Assembly: GCA_001774455.1 (NCBI GenBank) | Contig: MFAC01000013.1 | Span: 1 to 8,103 of the forward strand | Length of the DNA: 8,103 bases | Direction: 5' to 3' | Source of the DNA: Candidatus Campbellbacteria bacterium RIFCSPLOWO2_02_35_12 | GTDB taxonomy: Bacteria; Patescibacteriota; Minisyncoccia; Phycocordibacterales; UBA2163 | Shown here: positions 1-5,898 of the stretch, one piece after another | How the letters are laid out: the number at the start of each line of letters is the position of its first letter | How positions within the stretch are numbered: the stretch's first letter is position 1 | Translations under genes and position numbers: made by a program | Notes under the pieces: generated by a model | The model's database searches: none | Told to the model about the DNA's origin: nothing | The model's input: only the letters and a program-made list of their open reading frames with translations

Positions 1-48
1 CTCCCGCGACCGCAGGGAGCGGACGAGGCGCGCAGATTAGTCCTCACT

Positions 49-230
49 CGGATTATTTTGGAAAAAAGTTCGGATTTTGTTCAGGAGACACAGTCAAGTT
101 TCAAAATTCGTTTTTTCGCCAAAATTCGGAGCGTCGTAAAGCGACGCTCCGAATCTTGGCGAAAAAACGAATTTTATTTTGGGGCTGTGTCTCCTGAACA
201 AAATCCGAACTTTTTTCCAACAAAATCCCG
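49..230. repeat. Long near-perfect palindrome (~180 nt)
   Basis: The outer arms 58-93 and 185-220 are perfectly complementary over 36 bp. The inner arms 103-136 and 142-175 match over 34 bp with one G.T-type mismatch and leave a 5-nt loop (137-141). The arms are separated by unpaired 9-nt stretches on each side (94-102 and 176-184). Weaker pairing continues outward to about 49 and 230. As RNA this would be one very stable hairpin; as DNA it could extrude a cruciform. No flanking direct repeat was found. The same peptide-like pattern on both strands is a by-product of the symmetry. Confidence 0.85.
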
Positions 231-244
231 ATATGGAATGAATC

Positions 245-392
245 GTTCCGCCACTGCCTCGCTTCACTCGGCAACACCAAAGAAAAATGTTCCTTGCTTC
301 TCTCTCGTGGTGGTGGTGAGATTTTTCTTGAAAAAGAAAAGGACATTTTTCTTTGGTGCTCTGCCCTCAAGGTCTCGGGCAGGTGGCGGAAC
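245..392. repeat. Second imperfect inverted repeat (148 nt)
   Basis: The outer arm 245-258 pairs with 378-392, with one bulged base at 382. The inner arm 275-290 pairs with 343-358 over 16 bp. The segments between outer and inner stems (259-274 and 359-377) do not pair well. It follows directly on the 49-230 palindrome and has the same two-tier architecture of outer stem, unpaired collar and inner stem, suggesting a related origin. Function unknown. Confidence 0.65.
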
Positions 393-402
393 AATACAGA
401 CA

Positions 403-448
403 AAGTTTTGCAAAAACTATTTTTTGGGGGAAGGATTTTGCAAAACTT
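403..448. repeat. Third inverted repeat, 13-bp stem
   Basis: Positions 403-415 (AAGTTTTGCAAAA) are exactly complementary to 436-448, leaving a 20-nt loop that contains a G-rich run. No T-run directly follows on either strand, so it does not look like a simple intrinsic terminator. It lies in series with the two larger palindromes upstream. Confidence 0.6.
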
Positions 449-492
449 CGGCTTATTTGTTTTTGAATTCGGATGTCGCAAATGAAAAATTC

Positions 493-537
493 CTCCCTAA
501 ACCTCAGTATGAGAGAATCTACTGGGTGACGGGGGAG
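493..537. other. Two-tier stem-loop, possible structured RNA
   Basis: CTCCC at 493-497 pairs with GGGAG at 533-537. Inside it, 501-509 pairs with 520-527 over 8 bp with one bulged T (504), leaving a 10-nt loop at 510-519. A further 7-bp stem (572-578 with 585-591) lies downstream. I cannot assign this to a known riboswitch or RNA family. It may be part of the same hairpin cluster or the 3' part of an unrecognised RNA. Confidence 0.3.
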
Positions 538-652
538 CCGATGGAAAGTCTGCCGCCTACGTGGTGTCCCGCGCCAAAACAAAGTTTGGCGTGGAACAAA
601 CTCCGCTAAATAGAAAAATCGCTTTTATATTTTTTTAATATATAAATTAGTA

Positions 653-666
653 TATAATGATTTTTA
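653..666 (+). promoter_or_regulatory. Promoter -10 box for dedA, leaderless type
   Basis: A perfect TATAAT lies at 653-658, only 8 nt before the dedA ATG (667). Transcription from this box would start within about three bases of the ATG, giving an mRNA with essentially no 5' leader. No Shine-Dalgarno precedes the ATG, which agrees with that reading. No good -35 is seen at the usual spacing; only T-rich sequence is there. Confidence 0.55.
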
Positions 667-1245
667 ATGTTTCAAATTATTCCATTTATACAATCGTATG
701 GTTATATCGCGATTTTTGTTGGTTCTATATTTGAAGGCGAATCCATAGTTTTATTGGGCGGATTTGCTTCTCACGAAAAATATTTGTTTTTTCCGTTTGT
801 ATTTTTCTTTGCAATGCTTGGCGCGATAACAGGGGATTGGTTTTTCTTTTTTGTGGGTAAATATAAAAAGAATTTTATTTTTAAGCGATTTCCTTCTTTG
901 TCTCATATAGTAAAGAAACCGCTCGCGGCCATAGAGAAGAGACCGAAATTTATCTCATTCGCAATACGTTTTATGTATGGTTTTCGTTATATCGTGCCTA
1001 TGGGTATAGGAGCGTCAAATGTGCCTACGCGCCAGTTTTTATTTTGGAACGGACTTGGCGCTTTATTCTGGGCGTTTATCGTAACAATAGCAGGGTATAT
1101 CGCTGGGGATGTCCTTGAATCTCTTTTTGGCGAGATAAAAAAATATGAATTCCGAATAATTGTTTTCACGGTTGTTGTTATTGCCGCAACTATGATTATT
1201 TTACGGATTACACAGATGATTCTTCGGCAGAAAAAGGATGAATAA
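667..1245 (+). CDS. DedA-family membrane protein (VTT/SNARE-associated domain)
   Basis: A 192-residue integral membrane protein of the DedA family, whose members act in the inner membrane in proton-linked and lipid-related transport and envelope maintenance; several act on undecaprenyl-phosphate or phospholipids. Visible family signatures are F-E-G-E-S (22-26) in the first re-entrant segment, G-D-W-x4-V-G-K (56-65), and the arginine-containing R-F-M-Y-G-F-R-Y-I-V-P (101-111) followed by G-x-G-A and a W-N-x-x-G-A-x-x-W segment (127-135). Hydrophobic stretches fall near 8-32, 40-64, 110-150 and 163-180, and the tail is basic (RQKKDE). Length is normal for the family. The ATG at 667 gives the typical short amphipathic N-terminus. 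The exact substrate cannot be read from sequence. It is followed by a 114-nt AT-rich gap without a clear terminator. Confidence 0.9.
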   Translation: MFQIIPFIQSYGYIAIFVGSIFEGESIVLLGGFASHEKYLFFPFVFFFAMLGAITGDWFFFFVGKYKKNFIFKRFPSLSHIVKKPLAAIEKRPKFISFAIRFMYGFRYIVPMGIGASNVPTRQFLFWNGLGALFWAFIVTIAGYIAGDVLESLFGEIKKYEFRIIVFTVVVIAATMIILRITQMILRQKKDE

Positions 1246-1342
1246 TAATATCCACTTTACCAACTTTAATTTCCTTGCTTATTTTTTGTAAAGTATTAAT
1301 CTAATATAGAATAGTAAATTTATTTTTTATGAAATGAAAGTG

Positions 1343-1350
1343 AAAGGAGG
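1343..1350 (+). promoter_or_regulatory. Strong Shine-Dalgarno AAAGGAGG
   Basis: AAAGGAGG ends 9 nt before the ATG at 1360 and is fully complementary to the canonical anti-Shine-Dalgarno. It fixes the start of the 77-residue gene and is the only strong ribosome-binding site in the window; the other genes have none or are probably leaderless. Confidence 0.85.
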
Positions 1351-1359
1351 TATTATAAT

Positions 1360-1593
1360 ATGGCAGGGTTGATTTTATCTTTCAGTAGCACAGTTCAAAG
1401 AAGAAACCTAGAAATGTGGCTGTCTTTAAAGTCACATGACGATGGAATCAAAAAGGTGTTTTATGAGGCCCTTAAGTCTGGCATTCCTATTGAGGAATGC
1501 GTTCAAAATATAAGGGGACGAAGCACAACAAAAGAGAAGTCAATTATCTTGAAAAAGATGATTGACGAAAAGACCGGCTCTTGCGTTAAATGA
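1360..1593 (+). CDS. Unrecognised 77-residue protein
   Basis: I do not recognise this protein. The start is well supported by a strong Shine-Dalgarno at 1343-1350, and the gene ends inside a good intrinsic terminator, so it is probably real and independently terminated. The sequence begins with a short hydrophobic stretch (residues 3-9), followed by a soluble, charged, probably mainly helical body (16-70) rich in Lys, Glu and Ile. It includes G-I-P-I-E-E-C (41-47) and ends T-G-S-C-V-K. There is no obvious signal peptide, transmembrane helix or catalytic motif. The C-terminal codons form the left arm of the terminator stem and the TGA stop lies at its loop-stem junction. Its location between dedA and the helicase gives no functional clue. 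It could be a small regulator or nucleic-acid-associated protein, but that is speculation. Confidence 0.7.
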   Translation: MAGLILSFSSTVQRRNLEMWLSLKSHDDGIKKVFYEALKSGIPIEECVQNIRGRSTTKEKSIILKKMIDEKTGSCVK

Positions 1594-1603
1594 GCCGGTT
1601 TTT
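1573..1603 (+). terminator. Intrinsic terminator overlapping a stop codon
   Basis: ACCGGCTC (1573-1580) pairs perfectly with GAGCCGGT (1592-1599) around an 11-nt loop and is followed by a T-run to 1603. The stem overlaps the last codons and the TGA (1591-1593) of the 77-residue gene, so coding sequence and terminator share bases. A ribosome reaching the stop would cover the left arm, which could couple translation to termination. Confidence 0.85.
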
Positions 1604-1607
1604 AATG

Positions 1608-1622
1608 TATAATAGTTTTATT
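1608..1622 (+). promoter_or_regulatory. Promoter -10 box for the helicase, leaderless type
   Basis: A perfect TATAAT at 1608-1613 lies directly after the upstream terminator and 9 nt before the ATG at 1623. Initiation would fall at about 1620-1623, giving a leaderless or nearly leaderless mRNA. This supports 1623 rather than the upstream in-frame ATG at 1590. A -35 element is not convincing. Confidence 0.55.
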
Positions 1623-3272
1623 ATGAAACAAAACGAAGCGCTTGAAATATTAAAAATGGGAGCAAATGTATTTCTCACCGGTCCCGCTGGAAGCGGTAAA
1701 ACTTATGTTCTTGGTGAATATGTTAATTTTCTTAAACAAAAAGGTGTGGAAATAGGAATAACCGCTTCCACTGGAATCGCGGCAACTCATATAGGCGGTA
1801 TGACAATTCACTCCTGGTCCGGCATAGGCATCAATGACAGTATGTCGGAAAATGATATTCGCGCTTTATTTAAAAAAAGACATTTGGGAAGACGATTTGA
1901 AAGAACAAAAGTTTTAGTGATAGATGAAATTTCAATGCTTCATCATTTTCGTTTAGATATGATAGACAAAGTATGCAAAATGTTTAAAGGAAATGATAAA
2001 CCGTTCGGAGGCATACAAATCATATTGGTTGGAGATTTTTTTCAGCTTCCGCCGATAGCAAGAGGCGGAGATAGAGCGTATTTCGCGTATAAATCAAATA
2101 TATGGAATGATATGGGACTGAAAGTATGTTATTTAGATGAACAGCATCGGCACAGTGATGTTGTTCTTATAAATTTATTAAACGATATTCGCTCAAACAA
2201 TACGAGCGAATATACGCTTGAGCCGCTAAGAAAAAGGTATAAAGAAAAAGTTGAAGGGATGAATACGCCAACAAAACTTTATTCTCATAATGCGGATGTT
2301 GACAGAATAAATAAGATAGAACTTGCCAAATTGCCCGGTAATAATAAAATATTTGAGATGAAAAGCCGCGGCTCTCGCGCTCTTGCGGAAACTCTTAAAC
2401 GGAGCTGTCTTGCTCCGGAATATTTATATTTGAAAAAAAACGCTATTATTATGTTTGTAAAAAATAATTTTGAAAAAGGATATGTGAACGGCACTCTTGG
2501 CAAAATAATCGATTTTGAATATTCAGACGAAACGGCAAATGAAATTCCGATAGTAGAAACCATAAACGGCAAAAAGATTTTCGTGGAGATGGAGAGCTGG
2601 AGAATAGAAGAAGAAGGAAAGATAAAAGCTGAGATTTCTCAGATTCCTTTACGATTAGCATGGGCTATAACAATACACAAAAGCCAAGGAATGAGCTTAG
2701 ACGCGGCTGAAATAGACTTGTCAAAAGCGTTTGTGGAAGGTCAAGGATATGTGGCGCTTTCACGCGTTAGAACTCTATCAGGGCTTAAATTGATGGGATT
2801 AAATAATATAGCGCTTAAAATAAACGAGGAGATTTTGCAATTTGACAATAATTTAATAAAAAATTCCGAAAGAATTGCCGAGGAACTTAAGGAATTTAAC
2901 TCTGAAGAAAAACTAAAAAAACAAAAGGAATTTTTAATATCAATATCGCCAACTCAAAAAGAAAAAGAAGAAAAACTTCCCACTCATAAAAAAACAGGGC
3001 TTTTATTAGAGCAAGAATTTTTAATTGAAGAAATCGCAAAGAAGAGGGAAATGACAAAGGGAACAATTATAAGCCACATAGAAAAACTGAAAGAACTCGG
3101 TGAATGTCCGAATATTAATCACATAAAAAACATAATTTCAAAAGACAGATTGGATAAAATTAAAAAAGCGTTTGAAAAATCAAAAGACATAAAACTTTCC
3201 CCCGTGAGAGATATTTTGGGGAAAAATTTTTCATTTGATGAAATTCGCTTGGCAAGATTATTTATACTCTGA
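1623..3272 (+). CDS. Pif1-like superfamily 1B DNA helicase with C-terminal HTH
   Basis: A 549-residue ATP-dependent 5'-3' DNA helicase of the Pif1/RecD2-like SF1B group, expected to unwind DNA, R-loops or G-quadruplexes during replication and repair. From the ATG at 1623: Walker A G-P-A-G-S-G-K-T (20-27), motif Ia T-A-S-T-G-I-A-A (47-54), Walker B V-I-D-E-I-S (99-104), motif III G-D-F-F-Q-L-P-P (137-144), and D-E-Q-H-R-H (172-177). The UvrD_C_2-type motifs follow: I-H-K-S-Q-G-M-S-L-D (351-360) and G-Y-V-A-L-S-R-V-R (375-383). A Lys/Glu-rich linker (about 410-455) leads to a C-terminal helix-turn-helix-like segment, L-L-E-Q-E-F-L-I-E-E-I-A-K-K-R (461-475) and T-K-G-T-I-I-S-H-I-E-K-L (478-489), resembling the HTH_40 domain found on some Pif1 and RecQ proteins. 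An in-frame ATG at 1590 would add 11 residues encoded by terminator and promoter sequence, so I reject it. The gene converges on the flavoprotein gene. Confidence 0.92.
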   Translation: MKQNEALEILKMGANVFLTGPAGSGKTYVLGEYVNFLKQKGVEIGITASTGIAATHIGGMTIHSWSGIGINDSMSENDIRALFKKRHLGRRFERTKVLVIDEISMLHHFRLDMIDKVCKMFKGNDKPFGGIQIILVGDFFQLPPIARGGDRAYFAYKSNIWNDMGLKVCYLDEQHRHSDVVLINLLNDIRSNNTSEYTLEPLRKRYKEKVEGMNTPTKLYSHNADVDRINKIELAKLPGNNKIFEMKSRGSRALAETLKRSCLAPEYLYLKKNAIIMFVKNNFEKGYVNGTLGKIIDFEYSDETANEIPIVETINGKKIFVEMESWRIEEEGKIKAEISQIPLRLAWAITIHKSQGMSLDAAEIDLSKAFVEGQGYVALSRVRTLSGLKLMGLNNIALKINEEILQFDNNLIKNSERIAEELKEFNSEEKLKKQKEFLISISPTQKEKEEKLPTHKKTGLLLEQEFLIEEIAKKREMTKGTIISHIEKLKELGECPNINHIKNIISKDRLDKIKKAFEKSKDIKLSPVRDILGKNFSFDEIRLARLFIL

Positions 3273-3322
3273 TAATCTAATATAAAATACAATAATACGA
3301 CTTTTTAGGTATGATAAAATTA

Positions 3323-4249
3323 TTATTTTGTCGTATGATGCTGATAAATATCCTCAATAGCTTTTATGGCGTCGCCGGCAGCTATATTATTTTGATGGTA
3401 TAGTTCGTCGGTAACATCGCCCGCCGCCCATATACCCGGAGTTGATGTTTGTTGATTTTTATGGTTGGTTATAATTCTACCATATTCATCCAATTTTACC
3501 ATATCTTTTACAAAATTCGTTGATGGTATGTTTCCTATTTCAATAAAAACGCCATCGAGCGGCAATTCGTAGATTTTATTGGTTTTTAAATCTTTATAAG
3601 AAATACCAGTTACAAATTTATCGCCTTTAACTTCGGTAATTTCAGCTTCAGTGATTATTTTCATATTCGGATGAGCCGCTACTTTTTTGACTGTAACAAT
3701 ATCGGCTTTACATATCTGTTTTCTGCATAAAAGCGTTACACTTTTCGCATATGCCAAAAGTTGAGCGGCTGTTTCAAAACCGGCATTGCCTCCGCCTATC
3801 ACGGCAACATCCATATTGGAAAAAAGCGGACCATCGCATGACGCGCAATATGTAAGTCCTTTATTGTCAAATTCTTTCGCTCCTTTTACATTTAGTTTTT
3901 TTCTACGCGCGCCTGCCGTTATAAGGACATTTTTTCCATTATATTTTTTGCCATTTTTTGTTACAGCGATAAAAATATTTTGAGCTTGAGTTAGCGTTTC
4001 AACTTTTTCATTTTCCACGATATCAACAACATCTTCCGCATACGCAAGCAGATGTTTTTTAAGATTTTCCGCTAATTTTTTGCCGTGGATTGAAATTGTT
4101 CCAATCCAGTTTTGAATATCTTCCGATACCGCGCTTTGCCCGCCGAATTCATCGGTAATAAGAATTGTTTTAAGCCATTTTCGCGCGGCATAGATTCCTG
4201 CCGCCACCCCAGCCGGTCCGCCTCCTATTATTATTAGGTCGTATATCAT
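3323..4249 (-). CDS. trxB: Thioredoxin-reductase-family flavoprotein, AhpF-like
   Basis: A 308-residue FAD- and pyridine-nucleotide-dependent disulfide reductase of thioredoxin-reductase size, expected in the cytoplasm. It shows FAD-binding I-I-G-G-G-P-A-G (7-14), redox Y-C-A-S-C-D-G-P-L-F (134-143), nucleotide-binding I-G-G-G-N-A-G-F-E-T-A (151-161), and the C-terminal FAD motif G-I-W-A-A-G-D-V-T (272-280). The second Rossmann region lacks the H-R-R...R arginine cluster that thioredoxin reductases use for the NADPH 2'-phosphate. Instead it reads L-L-C-R-K-Q-I-C-K-A-D (173-183), and together with the C-D-G-P-L-F and later F-I-E-I-G-x-I-P-S-T-N segments it resembles the reductase core of AhpF, which prefers NADH. 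The N-terminal double thioredoxin fold of AhpF is absent. The symbol trxB is therefore a family label; the electron donor and partner are uncertain. No thioredoxin or peroxiredoxin gene lies in the window. Confidence 0.88.
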   Translation of the reverse strand: MIYDLIIIGGGPAGVAAGIYAARKWLKTILITDEFGGQSAVSEDIQNWIGTISIHGKKLAENLKKHLLAYAEDVVDIVENEKVETLTQAQNIFIAVTKNGKKYNGKNVLITAGARRKKLNVKGAKEFDNKGLTYCASCDGPLFSNMDVAVIGGGNAGFETAAQLLAYAKSVTLLCRKQICKADIVTVKKVAAHPNMKIITEAEITEVKGDKFVTGISYKDLKTNKIYELPLDGVFIEIGNIPSTNFVKDMVKLDEYGRIITNHKNQQTSTPGIWAAGDVTDELYHQNNIAAGDAIKAIEDIYQHHTTK

Positions 4250-4263
4250 TGATAAATTTTATA
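4250..4263 (-). promoter_or_regulatory. Possible -10 box for the flavoprotein gene, leaderless type
   Basis: On the - strand TATAAA (4258-4263) is followed by 8 nt and then the ATG (4247-4249). This spacing matches the arrangement before dedA and the helicase and predicts almost no 5' leader. The surroundings are very AT-rich, so a chance match is possible. No Shine-Dalgarno is present. Confidence 0.35.
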
Positions 4264-4310
4264 AATTTCAAAGTAAATTAAAAATAATTAATTTATATTT
4301 AAGTATATAA

Positions 4311-4420
4311 CTATGAATTACGAAATGCAAAAATTTAGGTCCTCGGGTCGCAAAACTTCTTTATTTTCTAAATGTTTTTGCTCAAATAGACCGTAAATTT
4401 TTGCATTTCGTGATTCAAAA
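4311..4420 (-). mobile_element. MITE-like element copy 1 (inverted relative to the others)
   Basis: The 104-bp core at 4314-4417 is bounded by 24-bp terminal inverted repeats (4314-4337 and 4394-4417) that pair with one T.G mismatch. It is the same element as at 5699-5802, 7180-7283 and 8022 onward, but in the opposite orientation. It is flanked by an exact 10-bp direct repeat, AAGTATATAA, at 4301-4310 and 4421-4430, as expected of a target-site duplication. It encodes no protein. It sits just beyond the ftsZ terminator and upstream of the flavoprotein gene. The right-hand duplication overlaps the terminator stem, which remains intact. Confidence 0.8.
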
Positions 4421-4425
4421 AAGTA

Positions 4426-4465
4426 TATAAAAAACAAGACCAGAAATCCAGTCTTGTTTTTTATA
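4426..4465 (-). terminator. Intrinsic terminator of ftsZ
   Basis: Arms 4426-4440 and 4451-4465 are perfectly complementary over 15 bp (core CAAGAC/GTCTTG extended by A and T runs) with a 10-nt loop. The A/T runs at both sides make it usable in either direction. It begins 2 nt after the ftsZ stop, so on the - strand it ends the ftsZ transcript. Confidence 0.88.
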
Positions 4466-4467
4466 AT

Positions 4468-5676
4468 CTATTTAATTTTGGATCTTCTCAAGAATGCCGG
4501 TATTACACCCCAATCATCATCGTCGTTGTCTTTTTTATTTTCTTCATTTGTCATTCTTGCCGTTTCAGAATTTATCGTTTCTTTTTTATTGGTGTTATTA
4601 TTTGAATTAATTGTATTAAAAATTTTACCGCGCGCTTTTTCTTCACCAATGTCTTTTATTTTTGTATCAGCTTCCCGTATCACGCCTGTTTGAAACAAAC
4701 GCGGGCTCTTATGAAGTATATTATCAGGGAAACCTGTTGCTATAACGGTAACTTTTACTTCATTCTTTTTTATAGAGTCGTCTTTAATTGCTCCAAATAT
4801 TACTTTTGCGTAAGGGTCAATAGATTCCGTAATAATTTTAGCCGCTTCCTGAATTTCAAGCATTCCGAGGTCATCGCCGCCCGCGACGGCAAATAGAACA
4901 CCCTTGGCTCCATTTATGGATATTTCAAGAAGGGGAGAAGAAATTGCCATTCTCGCCGCCTCCTCCGCTCTTTTTTCACCACTGGCCATACCTATACCCA
5001 TAAGAGCCGAACCGGCATTTTCCATTATTGTTCTGATATCCGCGAAATCAACATTTATAATACCCGGGGTGGTAATAAGGTCTGAAATTCCCTCAACGGC
5101 TTGAAGAAGTATATCGTCTGACATCGCGAAAGCGCTTTTAATTGTCGTGTCTTTGTCAACAATAGCGAGTAATCTGTCATTTGGTATGATAATAAGAGCA
5201 TCAACTTCCTTTTTTAGATTTTCAAGACCTTTTTCCGCGATTTCCATTCTATTTTGTCCTTCAAAAGAGAACGGTTTCGTTACAATAGCGATGGTAAGCG
5301 CTCCCGATTCTCTTGCGATATTTGCCACAACGGAACTCGCTCCAGTGCATGTTCCTCCTCCCATTCCGCCGGCGATAAAAACCATATCAGACCCTTTTGT
5401 GATTTCTTGGAGTTCTTCTTTTGTCTCTTCCGCCGCTCGTCTTCCGAGTTCGGGATTCATTCCGGTGCCGAGACCTTTTGTGAGATTTTTTCCTATATGA
5501 ATCTTTTTCTTTGATGAAGAGTGATGTAAATCTTGAGCATCGGTATTGACTGAAATAAATTCAACACCTTTGACCTTTGAATTTATCATATGGTTTATTG
5601 CGTTATTTCCAGAGCCTCCAACGCCTATAACGCGGATTCGCGCGAATGTTTCTATATCAGGTTTGATTTGTTTCAT
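4468..5676 (-). CDS. ftsZ: Cell-division tubulin FtsZ
   Basis: A 402-residue GTPase that polymerises at midcell into the Z-ring. Visible features are the nucleotide-binding I-R-V-I-G-V-G-G-S-G-N-N-A (14-26), N-T-D-A-Q (44-48), T-K-G-L-G-T-G (66-72), the tubulin signature region at 103-112, V-T-K-P-F-x-F-E-G (132-140), I-P-N-D (164-167), and the T7 loop N-V-D-F-A-D-I-R (208-215) with catalytic aspartates 210 and 213. The C-terminal peptide W-G-V-I-P-A-F-L-R-R (389-398), which binds FtsA and similar partners, follows a low-complexity Asn/Lys/Asp linker (about 350-388). The signature reads G-G-G-T-C-T-G: Cys110 replaces the nearly invariant glycine of G-G-G-T-G-T-G (TGC codon at 5347-5349). Length is normal. 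It lies downstream of ftsA, separated by a mobile-element copy, and ends at a strong terminator. No Shine-Dalgarno is seen before the ATG. Confidence 0.97.
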   Translation of the reverse strand: MKQIKPDIETFARIRVIGVGGSGNNAINHMINSKVKGVEFISVNTDAQDLHHSSSKKKIHIGKNLTKGLGTGMNPELGRRAAEETKEELQEITKGSDMVFIAGGMGGGTCTGASSVVANIARESGALTIAIVTKPFSFEGQNRMEIAEKGLENLKKEVDALIIIPNDRLLAIVDKDTTIKSAFAMSDDILLQAVEGISDLITTPGIINVDFADIRTIMENAGSALMGIGMASGEKRAEEAARMAISSPLLEISINGAKGVLFAVAGGDDLGMLEIQEAAKIITESIDPYAKVIFGAIKDDSIKKNEVKVTVIATGFPDNILHKSPRLFQTGVIREADTKIKDIGEEKARGKIFNTINSNNNTNKKETINSETARMTNEENKKDNDDDDWGVIPAFLRRSKIK

Positions 5677-5696
5677 ATAATAATTAAGAAGTTAAT

Positions 5697-5803
5697 CTTG
5701 AATTACAAAATGCAAAAATTTACGCTCTGGTTTTGCAAAAACATTTAGAAGATAAAGAATTTTTGCAAATAGAGGACCTAAATTTTTGCATTTCGTAATT
5801 CAT
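5697..5803 (+). mobile_element. MITE-like element copy 2, between ftsA and ftsZ
   Basis: The 104-bp core at 5699-5802 has terminal inverted repeats at 5699-5722 and 5779-5802 with one mismatch (A5707). An inner stem, TTGCAAAAA (5733-5741) with 5760-5768, lets nearly the whole element fold into one hairpin. An exact 10-bp direct repeat, AGAAGTTAAT, flanks it at 5687-5696 and 5804-5813. The collar sequences next to the inner stem differ from the other copies. It is inserted about 20 nt upstream of the ftsZ start, where it separates ftsA and ftsZ and probably displaces or supplies the upstream region of ftsZ. Confidence 0.85.
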
Positions 5804-5858
5804 AGAAGTTAATTTAACTATTTATAATTATATCAGATATCAATAAAATTGTGAACTT

Positions 5859-5881
5859 TGACATAACAAATATTTATGTCA
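5859..5881 (-). terminator. Weak stem-loop downstream of ftsA
   Basis: TGACATAA (5859-5866) pairs perfectly with TTATGTCA (5874-5881) across a 7-nt loop, 17 nt beyond the ftsA stop. On the - strand no T-run follows, so termination would be inefficient at best. It could be a processing or mRNA-stabilising hairpin between ftsA and ftsZ. Confidence 0.3.
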
Positions 5882-5898
5882 TAGTTATTTAAAAAATT

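Larger units (their letters stand above)
1..666. other. Gene-free, hairpin-rich stretch
   Basis: No convincing gene is seen here. Long open frames exist on both strands, but they run through palindromes, start with TTG on the + strand, encode repetitive K/R/F/S-rich peptides and show no recognisable domain. The stretch contains at least four inverted repeats in a row (49-230, 245-392, 403-448, 493-537) plus a small one with stem 572-578/585-591. It is locally more GC-rich than the following AT-rich leader at 610-666. I recognise no tRNA, rRNA, tmRNA, RNase P or SRP RNA. It may be a decayed or structured repeat cluster or an unrecognised structured RNA. Its left boundary lies outside the window. 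Confidence 0.6.

Noticed and set aside
493..591. tRNA, RNase P, tmRNA or known riboswitch
   Set aside because: None of the conserved sequence blocks (T-arm, CR-I/CR-V blocks, tmRNA termini, riboswitch cores) could be recognised on either strand.
58..609. Open frame of 183 codons on the + strand with an overlapping 126-codon frame on the - strand (101-481)
   Set aside because: It uses a TTG start, has no ribosome-binding site, and its repetitive K/R/F/S peptide is generated by the palindromes, which yield the same peptide pieces on both strands. No domain is recognised.
1255..1293. CTTTAC/GTAAAG pairing after dedA as a terminator
   Set aside because: A six-base stem with a 27-nt loop and no following T-run is not credible.
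1329..1337. Minimal upstream open frame ATG-AAA-TGA before the 77-residue gene
   Set aside because: It has no ribosome-binding site and such triplet runs are expected by chance in AT-rich DNA.
1590..1622. Upstream in-frame ATG that would lengthen the helicase by 11 residues
   Set aside because: These codons are the right arm and T-run of the preceding terminator plus the TATAAT box; the protein from 1623 begins like other Pif1-like proteins.
1297..3289. 17-nt near-repeat TAATCTAATATA(A/G)AATA at 1297-1313 and 3273-3289
   Set aside because: It is low-complexity AT sequence with one mismatch; two occurrences are not enough to claim an element or operator.
3313..3332. Bidirectional terminator between the convergent helicase and flavoprotein genes
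   Set aside because: An 8-bp stem with a 4-nt loop exists (one G.T pair) but is almost entirely A/T, overlaps the stop codon and lacks a T-run on the - strand; too weak to call.
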